NCBI RefSeq assembly: GCF_905475395.1
Contig: NC_058342.1
Location: 1,174,001 to 1,238,000, forward strand
Source of the DNA: Chrysoperla carnea
Lineage: Eukaryota; Arthropoda; Insecta; Neuroptera; Chrysopidae
DNA: 64,000 bases
Reading direction: 5' to 3'
Positions 10,590 through 18,249 of the stretch are shown piece after piece (the first letter of the stretch is position 1; each line of letters begins with the position of its first letter). A program made the position numbers and the translations under genes. The notes below the pieces were generated by a model that did not search any database, was not told the origin of the DNA, and worked only from the letters and a program-made list of their open reading frames with translations.

Positions 10590-11370
10590 TACTGGTTTTA
10601 ACCTGTTTAATACTGGTCTGTATCTGTTTAATACTGGTTTTGACCTGTTTAATACTGGTTTTGACCTGTTTAATACTGGTCTGTATCTGTTTAATACTGG
10701 TCTGTATCTGTTTAATACTGGTTTTAACCTGTTTAATACTGGTTTTAACCTGTTTAATACTGATCTGTATCTGTTTAATACTGGTTTTAACCTGTTCAAT
10801 ACTGGTTTTAACCTGTTTAATACTGGTCTGTATCTGTTTAATACTGGTTTTAACCTGTTTAATACTGGTCTGTATCTGTTTAATACTGGTTTTAACCTGT
10901 TTAATACTGGTTTTAACCTGTTTAATACTGGTCTGTATCTGTTTAATACTGGTTTTAACCTGTTTAATACTGGTCTGTATCTGTTTAATACTGGTTTTGA
11001 CCTGTTTAATACTGGTCTGTATCTGTTTAATACTGGTTTTAACCTGTTTAATACTGGTCTGTATCTGTTTAATACTGGTTTTGACCTGTTTAATACTGGT
11101 CTGTATCTGTTTAATACTGGTTTTGACCTGTTTAATACTGGTCTGTATCTGTTTAATACAGGTCTGTATCTGTTTAATACTGGTCTGTATCTGTTTAATA
11201 CTGGTTTTGACCTGTTTAATACTGGTTTAAACCTGTTTAATACTGGTTTTAACCTGTTTAATACTGGTCTGTATCTGTTTAATACTGGTTTTAACCTGTT
11301 TAATACTGGTCTGTATCTCTTTAATACTGGTTTTAACCTGTTTAATACTGGTCTATTAATACACAACAAA
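10590..11370. repeat. 21-bp minisatellite, about 37 units of two alternating types
   Basis: The unit is AATACTGGTNNNNANCTGTTT-like, 21 bp. The core AATACTGGT and CTGTTT are nearly constant and the middle has three versions: TTTAAC, TTTGAC and CTGTAT. The types tend to alternate, giving a 42-bp higher order. Because 21 is a multiple of 3, both strands stay open by accident: the minus strand reads repeats of VLNR(L/S/Y)(K/R)P, the plus strand hydrophobic CLILV units. I regard these as non-coding. It starts directly at a TIR-derived CAATAAAAAAATA. Confidence 0.92.
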
Positions 11371-11409
11371 CACCTCCGTATAAAGATCTATTAAAAAATA
11401 AAGTAATAA

Positions 11410-11675
11410 ATACATAATAATATTTGTAGTGCAATGTTGATGTTGATAGATGCATGGGGCTTTTGATCCACTGTCATTCTTATAGAGCGGTTTTACACCA
11501 AATTTTCGATGTGGACTACCTTTACAGAATTTTGAATTAATTTTTTAATCCAAATTTTCTTTTCTTCACCTTTGTAGTATATAACGTTATGATTAGCAAT
11601 GTGTATTAAAATGGTTGATAATTCACAATAATCGGTGGTTCCTTGATTCCAGTATAATCCATGGTAATTAGTTGT
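11410..11675 (-). pseudogene. Second, decayed copy of a conserved Polinton minus-strand protein
   Basis: Minus-strand frames read YHGLYWNQG, then IYYKGEEKKIWIKKL, then a Cys/His tail (CIYQHQHC). These correspond in order to YHGISWIDG, IIVKGLEKLKWVEEY and CTNHKYSNTMC in the better preserved protein at 15784-16284. The reading is broken by a stop and a frame change after VVHIENL. Function unknown; it is probably a nuclease-like or structural Polinton accessory protein, a guess only. Confidence 0.6.
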
Positions 11676-11719
11676 TTGATTGGGGTTGTTTTATCGGACG
11701 GTTTGTAGAAACACTACCC

Positions 11720-12127
11720 CTAAATTGTATACATAGATGTCCACAAATCGTAGTATTGATTGAATTGTGTTGGTTGTGTATTACATATTGATATTTGAAA
11801 ATAACCATTTAATTTTTTCAGACTCTCGTTAAATATTTCAGCAGTTTTATTGATTTTATCACTAACATGATTAATAAGGGTGTATAAATCCACAGCATCA
11901 GTTGAAAATTCTGGACTTGCTACATTACTTATTTTTATATTTTTTGTGTCAAAGTATGATTCTTTATCATCTAATGACAAACACTGTCCAAGACTTTCCA
12001 AGTTCATAACATCTTGCTTATTTATAGGTTTCCCGACATTCACAATTCGTCTTTGTTTTGCATCAAAGCAATTATATCCGCCATTACATCGAAGTATTGA
12101 TTCATTATATGATGTATATTAATCTTG
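11720..12127 (-). pseudogene. Fibre-like Polinton protein fragment (truncated)
   Basis: An open minus-strand stretch between a TAA near 12125 and the stop at 11720, without an obvious ATG, so probably a 3' exon or truncated. It holds two copies of a phage tail-fibre-like motif: RRIVNVGKPINKQDVMNLESL and, about 45 residues later, ISNVASPEFSTDAVDLYTL (pattern I-x-NV-x2-P-x4-DAV-x-L-x-x-L). An amphipathic coiled stretch (HVSDKINKTAEIFNESLKKL) follows. In phage fibres such motifs precede trimeric shafts, so an attachment or structural role is possible. The last residues (from about 11765 down) are not fibre but a frame-shifted copy of the protease cysteine box. Confidence 0.5.
11722..11757 (-). 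repeat. Duplicate of the protease catalytic-cysteine segment
   Basis: These 36 bp match 12241-12276 with a single difference. In the right frame both read TICGHLCIQF or ITICGHLCIQF, the C-terminal cysteine box of adenovirus-type proteases. Two protease 3' ends therefore lie about 520 bp apart, evidence of an internal duplication. Confidence 0.85.
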
Positions 12128-12225
12128 ATAATTTTTGATAAAATATATAAAAGAGCTATCCCACAGTTAAAGTAGGCATGTATGACATCTTGATTTTGAA
12201 TGATGTGAATACAAGACTTGTTGGT

Positions 12226-12612
12226 TTATTTATTTAATAAAAATTGTATACATAGATGTCCACAAATCGTAATATTAAAACTGCAGTTGTATATCAAAAT
12301 TATATTGAATGTCACATCCGTTAAAATATTTAATGACTTACACTGGTGGTCTCAAATTTCCAAAACTATCATAATAGATGACACTTCGATTATACTTTTT
12401 ATATACCGTGCAGTGTGTACCACTATTTTTGGATACATCATGGTTGATAATTCCTGTTTCATATTTATATGATCTTTTAGGTAGGGTGTCACACATAAAA
12501 ACACTACAAAAATACGGAATTTTAAATTGTTTAGCATACGCATGTAGATCTGTATCGTAAATTGCTCTGGGTTGTATTGAAATTTTAGTCTTAGTTACAT
12601 TAAAAATGCGTT
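12226..12612 (-). pseudogene. Polinton adenovirus-type cysteine protease (PRO), broken
   Basis: The minus strand reads AKQFKIPYFCSVFMCDTLP, TGIINHDVSKNSGTHCTVY with the catalytic His (GTH), IYYDSFGNLRPP with the Asp/Asn position, and after two lesions ICGHLCIQFL with the catalytic Cys and stop at 12226. This matches the C5/Ulp1-like protease of adenoviruses and Polintons, which matures capsid proteins. Lesions: an in-frame TAA just after NLRPPV (near 12347) and a 1-nt frameshift before ITICGHLC. No start codon is clear; the frame opens after a TGA near 12615. It is divergent from the ATPase on the plus strand about 80 bp away. Confidence 0.8.
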
Positions 12613-12691
12613 TTCATAAACAACAACCCGCTCTGAGTGTTTATTACCAGAAAGTACAGACACACAAACATACCATGGTCCTCTATTTTCA

Positions 12692-13282
12692 GATTCACTA
12701 CGAACAATAATATGTGGCCCTAGTGGTTGTGGTAAAACCAATGTTATGTTGAATTTAATTTATGATGAAAACGGTTTACGCTTTGAAAACATTTATGTGT
12801 ACAGTAAATCTGTTTACCAACCGAAATATCAATTACTAGAAGAGACTTTAAAATTAGTGGAAGGGGTTGGCTATTTTCCATTTAGTGATACTAGTGAAAT
12901 TCTTAGTCCGAATGAAGCTCGAAAAAAAAGTCTTTTCACTTTTGATGATGTGAGCTGTCATTCACAACAGAGAATTAGAGAATACTTTAGTATGGGCCGT
13001 CATCGAAAAATTGATTGTTTCTACCTATGTCAGAGCTACGCACGTGTTCCAAAGCATAATATAAGGGACAATGTTAATTGCTTGGTGTTATTCAAAACGA
13101 ACGAAATGAATCTAAAACACATATTCTACGATCATGTTGGCTCTGATATGAATCTTCAAAAATTTCATGATTTATGTTGACATTGTTGGAGTTCACCAAA
13201 TGGATTTGTTGTAATAATGAAAAATTTCTCTATGAATGCAGGTCGTTATAGGAATGGATTTGATGAATTTATTGAACTGTAG
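12692..13282 (+). pseudogene. Polinton packaging ATPase (A32/FtsK-HerA type), one stop
   Basis: The frame gives LRTIICGPSGCGKTNVMLNL with Walker A (GPSGCGKT, about 12711-12734). It then gives a Walker B-like KSLFTFDDVS, the family segment REYFSMGRHRKIDCFYLCQSYA with a sensor-like Gln, and a C-terminal block GRYRNGFDEFIEL to the TAG at 13282. TGA at 13178-13180 interrupts it 34 codons before that end. The exon may begin at the acceptor CTATTTTCAG (to 12691), because the ATG at 12746 would remove Walker A. The ATPase is expected to pump DNA into Polinton capsids. The packaging fold is certain, the exact start is not. Confidence 0.85.
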
Positions 13283-13388
13283 TGTCACCCAATACTTTAT
13301 ATTAAAAATGAATTTATTCTATTATATCGGTGCATCGAATTTCTAACGCAGATTCCTTGAACTGAATTATTTGAGAATTGTATTTATT

Positions 13389-13432
13389 TTAATATAAATA
13401 GAATTATTTTTTCTACCTTGAGTTAGTCTTTC
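13389..13432 (+). promoter_or_regulatory. TATA-type core promoter module, copy 1
   Basis: ATATAAATAGAATTATTTT is followed after a short gap by CTA and AGTTAGTCTTTCA. The same arrangement recurs at 14273-14314. TATAAATAG is an excellent TATA box. This copy lies upstream of the small spliced gene at 13611. Inference from motif and duplication. Confidence 0.5.
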
Positions 13433-13468
13433 ATTCATTTCAAAATTGAAATTTATAATTGTTTGAAA

Positions 13469-13503
13469 GTTTTTTTGAAAAAAAAAAAAAAAAAAAAAAA
13501 AAA
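13469..13503. repeat. Poly(A) tract inside the Polinton
   Basis: An uninterrupted run of A from about 13480 preceded by a T run. It may be an A-rich 5' UTR or intron of the downstream gene, or a retroposed tail remnant. No other structure was seen. Confidence 0.7.
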
Positions 13504-13610
13504 ATGTCATCATCTCTATGTTTATATTTACACTATTTAATATCAACAAGTATGTTTAAAATTTTATTGTTAACTAATAAATTAATTAATTATAATTTTT
13601 TGTTTTTAAG

Positions 13611-13925
13611 TGCAAATAGGAAATGCAAGAGACACTATTATATTCATGATAGAGGGGGATTACCCCCATGAGTGTAGGTTGTATAAAATGGCCTACTTAA
13701 TAACATTCAGTAAGTCTCAATTTTTTTATATTTTTTTTAGAATAATTTATTTAAGGTTTTTTATTATTTTTAGCGCCAGATAATTATCTGGTTAGGGCGA
13801 TGGAAATTGCCCAGAAGTTAGTTGAAGATAAACTTCAACAGGAGATTGAAAGTGAGTTATTTGCATGCTTTTTTTTTTCTTTTTTGTATGATTTCTAATG
13901 TTTTTTATTTTTATTTTTCAGGTTA
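13611..13925 (+). CDS. Small three-exon Polinton gene, 3' part (unrecognised)
   Basis: Three exons fit together: 13611-13709 (after acceptor TTTTTAAG, donor GTAAGT), 13774-13851 (acceptor TTTTTAG, donor GTGAGT) and a tiny last exon from 13922 (acceptor TTTTTCAG) that supplies only the end of a Ser codon and TAA. Introns are 64 and 70 bp, the size seen in the polymerase gene. The joined frame stays open: exon 1 has IFMIEGDYPHECRLYKMAYL, exon 2 PDNYLVRAMEIAQKLVEDKL. The start must lie in an upstream exon I cannot place. I do not recognise the protein; the agreement of three splice signals with one open frame is the support. Confidence 0.5.
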
Positions 13926-14168
13926 ATATTTATGATATATTTTTTATTAATTATATATATTTTTTATTTTATATTTATATTTTTATATGTATTGGTTTTT
14001 TAAAATACATGAAGTAAATTTTAAATTTCTTTTTTTTAATTAAAATAAAACCTTCTTACATTACATTACATTTAAAATATTGGGTTATTATTTACAATAT
14101 TTCTGTATTTTGCAAATATTCACAAGAAAAAGAATCCATATTCTGTATCTGTTGTGTACATAATTACA

Positions 14169-14272
14169 ATAAATTACCGTCTGTTGTATTATAATTATCC
14201 CATGAGATTAATTCGCTTGGTTGATCAGACTCTATTTGTTCAACATTGGGATAAACAGGTCTGTATCTAGGA
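14169..14272 (-). pseudogene. Isolated 3' exon remnant, minus strand
   Basis: After an acceptor-like TATATATCCTAG (minus strand) there is an open piece ending in TAA that reads RPVYPNVEQIESDQPSELIS and about 12 more residues. It has coding-like composition in an otherwise AT-rich non-coding stretch (13926-14890). It may be the last exon of a lost Polinton gene. Not recognised. Confidence 0.35.
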
Positions 14273-14314
14273 TATATAAATAGAATTATTTTTCTAGTTT
14301 AAGTTAGTCTTTCA
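14273..14314 (+). promoter_or_regulatory. TATA-type core promoter module, copy 2
   Basis: The same order of blocks as 13389-13432: ATATAAATAGAATTATTTT, CTA, AGTTAGTCTTTCA. It precedes, at some distance, the gene at 14896. Two copies 880 bp apart suggest a reused Polinton late-type promoter or a duplication. Confidence 0.45.
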
Positions 14315-14615
14315 AAACATAAGTTAATTTTTTAAGTTTCATTAAGTTAATTTTTGAATAAAAAAAATATCTATTGCAAGTAGGTAAGTAAAGCCGATTC
14401 CAAATCACTTTTTCATAAGATTTAACATGGAGAAAAATTGTCATTTTACTTCCGGTGTAGTATAGAAATAATATGAATATGTTTATGGTTAGAAGCTGAT
14501 AAGGAAATGATTGTGGTTAGTATTAATTCAAAACCGCATGTTTGTGGTTAAAATAAAAGTATGCATTTAAAACCGCAAAATTTGATAAGGCATTGTTTTA
14601 ACTAAATAATTTTGG

Positions 14616-14690
14616 GGTGCCGTACCATTCGCAGTTGATGGTGGCGGTCGGCTGCTGACCGCCAGCGTTTTTCGCACCCAGTTGTGAACC
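14616..14690. other. GC-rich nested hairpins upstream of the 14896 gene
   Basis: TGGCGGTC and GACCGCCA form an inner 8-bp stem around GGCTGCT. GGGTGC and GCACCC form an outer stem about 60 bp apart. The stretch is strikingly GC-rich for its surroundings. It could be a structured leader or regulatory site for the downstream gene, or a remnant of something else. Confidence 0.45.
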
Positions 14691-14895
14691 AGAATTACAA
14701 CTGAACCGATTTTATATAGTTGTGGTTCATTAAAACATCAAATCACAATATTTCAATACCATTTGCTAATACTATTTCTTATTAAGATTTATTTTACTTC
14801 TGAATAAATTTGAGAGGTTTACATATAAATTGTGTTTGTTAAATATCTGTTTTATTTGAGTTTAATATTTTGATAGTGACAGATCAGTTTAAAGA

Positions 14896-15570
14896 ATGGA
14901 TTATGAATATAATAGTGCTTGGTCAACAGAAAAAAATATGTTAAATTATCATACATTATGGAATGGAAATTCTTCAACACAACAAGAATCAACAATGAAT
15001 CGTAAATTTGTGGAACATTCTCAATATATTATGGAGAAAACTTTTTATTCAAATAAATCAAAGAGCAAGTTAATTACTATTTGTATTGAACTTAAAACGT
15101 GGAATGTTAGAATTAAATTATTATCGAAATTTCGTTCGTTGGTATTAAAAACAGAAGATTGGTATGATTTATTGAATCAAAAGTCACAAATTATGTTTTT
15201 CATGCTAAATGATTTGGATGATGTGCAAATGGAAATTGGTAGTTTTAAATCATCTCTAACCAAATATCAAAATAATAAAGTGTTTAATGTGTGGGATGAA
15301 AATGATCAAATTATGTTGGGTGAAGTAACAGTGTTTGAATTATTTAGAATTTCTGGACTTATGAATGTATTTATAGAAGAATATAAAAACTTAAATATAA
15401 AACAAATGATCAACAACATAATATTTACGGCTTCGAAAATTACTGGAGGAATGCTGACTTACGAAGTTATTGAAGATATATTACAGAAAGTTGGATCAAA
15501 ATATGGAGCAATTAAATATTTCGCCCTGAATGAACTTTTTTATTATTATTATGAGATTTTTCAATTATAA
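14896..15570 (+). CDS. Unrecognised Polinton accessory protein, 224 aa
   Basis: An intact ORF from ATG 14896 to TAA 15570, lying between the ATPase region and the right TIR. It is rich in Lys, Asn, Ile and Tyr with no signal peptide or obvious transmembrane segment. It has mixed helical stretches such as WNVRIKLLSKFRSLVLKTED and KYGAIKYFALNELFYYYYEI at the C-terminus. No catalytic motif is visible. It is preceded by AT-rich DNA with a GC-rich hairpin at 14616-14690. Its codon use is like the other Polinton genes. An intact frame among broken neighbours is notable. A structural or regulatory role is possible but not shown. Confidence 0.6.
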   Translation: MDYEYNSAWSTEKNMLNYHTLWNGNSSTQQESTMNRKFVEHSQYIMEKTFYSNKSKSKLITICIELKTWNVRIKLLSKFRSLVLKTEDWYDLLNQKSQIMFFMLNDLDDVQMEIGSFKSSLTKYQNNKVFNVWDENDQIMLGEVTVFELFRISGLMNVFIEEYKNLNIKQMINNIIFTASKITGGMLTYEVIEDILQKVGSKYGAIKYFALNELFYYYYEIFQL

Positions 15571-15783
15571 TAATAATGTATTTCTATTTTAATGTAAACT
15601 TATCAATAATTAGTGTGATTTTTCTGACTATATTACTAATTACTTCATATTCTAAAAATGTGTTGGTGTAGTTTTTTAAACGAAAAATGAATTCAATAAA
15701 AGGAAATATAAATGAAACAATTAATTATTAAAATTTCAAAAACTTTATTAAAATATACAAATTTTATGTAAAAAATATTTATT

Positions 15784-16284
15784 TTAAATAAATGGTAATA
15801 ATGATATACAAATGTTTTTTTCGTTAAATTTTTTATACATATTTTCAGCATTTTCTAAAGCACACATAGTATTGGAATATTTGTGATTTGTACATCTTCG
15901 ACTTGAGTAATTATTTTTTAATTGCTTCAATGTTTCATAACATTTAATATCTTCAAAGTTGTATATTTCTCCATCAGTATATTCTTCAACCCATTTTAGT
16001 TTTTCTAATCCTTTTACGATGATCACATCAAAATTTTTTAAAACGTTTCTTATCAACTGTTTACGTTCACTGTATGCGCAGTGTCCATCTATCCAACTTA
16101 TTCCATGATAAAATTGACTTAGATACCGCACTTGTTTTTGAATATTTAAAGTTAAACTTGACAATGGTTCCGGTGATTTGAAAATAAAATGTTCAACATA
16201 ATTTGTAGAAACCATAGCAAATTCTTTAATAATAAATTTGTTTTTTTGATTTTTAAATCCTTGTACATCTACAAAACAAATCAT
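15784..16284 (-). CDS. Conserved Polinton minus-strand protein, 166 aa
   Basis: An intact ORF from 16284 down to 15784, the last gene before the right TIR. It begins MICFVDVQGFKNQKNKFIIKEFA, which resembles the first acidic motif of an RNase H/DEDD-like fold. It continues with HYIF-type FIFKSPEP, FYHGISWIDGH, VIIVKGLEKLKWVEEY and a C-terminal Cys/His cluster CTNHKYSNTMC. I know similar proteins only as uncharacterised products beside arthropod Polinton genes. A decayed relative with the same motif order is at 11410-11675. Function not established; a nuclease-like fold is a guess. Confidence 0.65.
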   Translation of the reverse strand: MICFVDVQGFKNQKNKFIIKEFAMVSTNYVEHFIFKSPEPLSSLTLNIQKQVRYLSQFYHGISWIDGHCAYSERKQLIRNVLKNFDVIIVKGLEKLKWVEEYTDGEIYNFEDIKCYETLKQLKNNYSSRRCTNHKYSNTMCALENAENMYKKFNEKNICISLLPFI

Positions 16285-16343
16285 AATATATTTTGTTTTA
16301 AATTTCTATTTTCAATTGGTTCCGGAGGGACACTGCAGAACAA

Positions 16344-16356
16344 AATAATAATAATA

Positions 16357-16399
<43 letters not shown>

Positions 16400-17610
16400 T
16401 AAAAATAATGTAAAAAATATATACAGAAAAAACTAACTGAAGCAAAGGTGAATTTCAAAAGAGATACTTCAACAGCTACGTACATCACTTTTTATAGCAT
16501 TATCCCCCCCACTAAATTTTGATAAAAAAAAAATAATGATAAAAGAAAAATAAAAGAAAATTTGATATTTTTATAATCGTAATTCAAACTAATTATTTTT
16601 TCTTGGAATTCAGACTTGCAAATTATTATCTAACACGTGTAAAATTATTTTAAGATCAAACAAGTTTAAACATGTATTTTTATTATGTAAATTTCAAGTG
16701 TCATATTACACTGCTGATTCGTCTTATTTCATTAAAGAAAGAAAAAAAAATATTTGCTGATTCAATAAAAAAATATTAACATCCGGTCACGTGTCTTGAC
16801 ACATGTGAAATTATTTTAAGTCGATTCAAACAAGTTTGAACTTGTAACAGGATGATGATATCATATTTTTCAAGGTCAAATCTATTTCAACATATTCTTG
16901 AAAATTGCTGACTAATGTACACGTGTAAAATTATTTTAAGATCAAAGTCGATTCAAACAAGTTTGAACATGTATTTTTATTATGTAAATTTCAAGTGTCA
17001 TATTGCTGATTCAATAAAAAAATATTAACATCCGGTCACGTGTCTTGAATTTTATCATGTATATTTAAAGTGTCAAATTACAATATTTTTCAAGGTCAAA
17101 TCTATTTCAACATATTCTTGAAAATTGCTGACTAATGTCAACGTCCCGCCCCCCGTTCACTCTCCGCCACTATTGGTCAAAGCCAATGACGTCATCAATG
17201 CTTAGGCAGCCATTATTCTCCTCCACCACACCTCCCGACGCCATCTTGATTTACTATTGGTCAATGCCGAGGTTTCCAACATTCACCTAGGTTTGCCCTT
17301 TTTGGAAAAGTGTACCATCCAACTAGGCCAAAACGTACATGATGTCAACGTCCCGCCCCCCGTTCACTCTCCGTCAAGCGCCACTATTGGTCAAAGCCAA
17401 TGACGTCATCCCCCCCGTTAATGTCATTCCTCACCCCCACCACATCCCCCGACGCCATCTTGATTTACTATTGGTCAATGACGTCATCCAACTTCGCATT
17501 CAACCGAGGTTTCCAACATTCACCTAGGTTTGCCCTTTTTGGAAAAGTGTACCATCAAAGCGGGGTTACTTGAGGTCAAACTGTGCCAGGATTGGGCTGA
17601 CTCTTCTACT
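16344..17610 (-). repeat. Polinton right terminal inverted repeat
   Basis: Reverse complement of 584-1820. Order from inside: (TAA)n 16344-16396, a block TACAGAAAAAACTAACTGAA, two tandem-like AT-rich subrepeats (about 16665-16815 and 16965-17046, both with ATTATGTAAATTTCAAGTGT), and the duplicated CRE/CCAAT cassette (17145-17560). The end is at 17610. The 189 bp at 17339-17527 is identical to 667-855. Confidence 0.88.
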
Positions 17611-18165
17611 CACAGCTGCCGCATCCCCTTTCAACGAGATTTTAATGTATCGAAATTTGCAAATGTTGTCCATATGTTTTGAATGGACAAGGCTGTCAAA
17701 TATGGAAATAAATTCCAACCAGGAATCTATATCGCCATTGAATTGGGGTAAATTAATACGAGCTAAACTGTTATCTTGTTGAAGAGGTTTGACCGAATCA
17801 ACCGTTGTTGAATCAGAAACTTTGTTTGGCATTAACGCCTTCATTTTGTGGTAATGCAGCTTGATTGAAAATGTCAACTGATCGTAAGCTATTTGAGCTG
17901 AAACTGTTTCGATTCGCTTACGTTTTTCTACAGCAGAATTAAATTTCAAAATATCACTTTGAATTATTTTATGATTTTCAATGAAGGATGGCAGTTCTTT
18001 ATATAATAATTCACACTGTAAAAAATCGGCTTGTGCAAGACCCCTTACAGTGTCATAAATTGCGTTTACTTGCGCAAAGGCATTTTCACGATGAAGGACT
18101 AGGTTTTCCTTCACTGCTTCCATGGTTTCTCCATATTGGAGTAAGCTGTCAACAACTTCTGCCAT
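17611..18165 (-). CDS. BEL/Pao gag fragment (DUF1759-like), cut by the Polinton
   Basis: The minus frame starts at ATG 18165 (MAEVVDSLLQYG) and shows a coiled-coil N-terminus followed by the DUF1759-type block: INLPQFNGDIDSWLEFISIF, then KFRYIKISLKGDAAAV, where the Polinton TIR begins. An upstream ATG at 18240 is in frame, but MAEV is the more usual gag start. The expected C-terminal part of gag with CCHC knuckles does not follow on the far side of the Polinton (1-583 begins with protease), so roughly 200 or more codons are missing. Gag forms the particle of this retroelement. Confidence 0.8.
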
Positions 18166-18249
18166 ACTTGAATGAAAATGCAAATAAAATTGAAAAAAAG
18201 GAATAACTGTTAATTGATGAAGGATTGATGAAACAATCAAATGACTTTA

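Larger units (their letters stand above)
584..17610. mobile_element. Polinton/Maverick DNA transposon, defective, with nested LINE
   Basis: The ends are AGTAGAAGAGTCAGCCC at 584 and its reverse complement ending at 17610, which open long terminal inverted repeats of about 1.25 kb. Starting with AG and ending with CT fits Polinton-type termini. Inside are a protein-primed family B polymerase, an adenovirus-type cysteine protease, an A32/FtsK-type packaging ATPase, a fibre-like fragment and small genes on both strands, the classical Polinton set. I found no retrovirus-like integrase and no double-jelly-roll capsid gene. Several genes carry stops or frameshifts, so mobilisation would need help in trans. 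Without the R4 LINE the element is about 12.7 kb, short for the usual 15-20 kb. It lies within a BEL/Pao element, and no clear 5-6 bp target duplication is visible. Confidence 0.88.

Noticed and set aside
10578..11369. Long ORFs on both strands of the 21-bp repeat array
   Set aside because: The repeat unit is a multiple of three, so any stop-free unit yields long ORFs; no start context, no neighbours in operon-like order.
10590..11370. Possible CRISPR array
   Set aside because: Units are contiguous with no unique spacers, the host is a eukaryote and no cas genes exist.
584..17610. Polydnavirus or other domesticated viral locus
   Set aside because: The element has its own TIRs and broken replication genes; nothing indicates host domestication or particle production.
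561..17620. AGCTGTG near 566 and CACAGCT at 17611 as an extension of the TIR or as target duplication
   Set aside because: They are inverted, not direct, are at different distances from the TIR edges, and belong to BEL coding sequence; likely chance.
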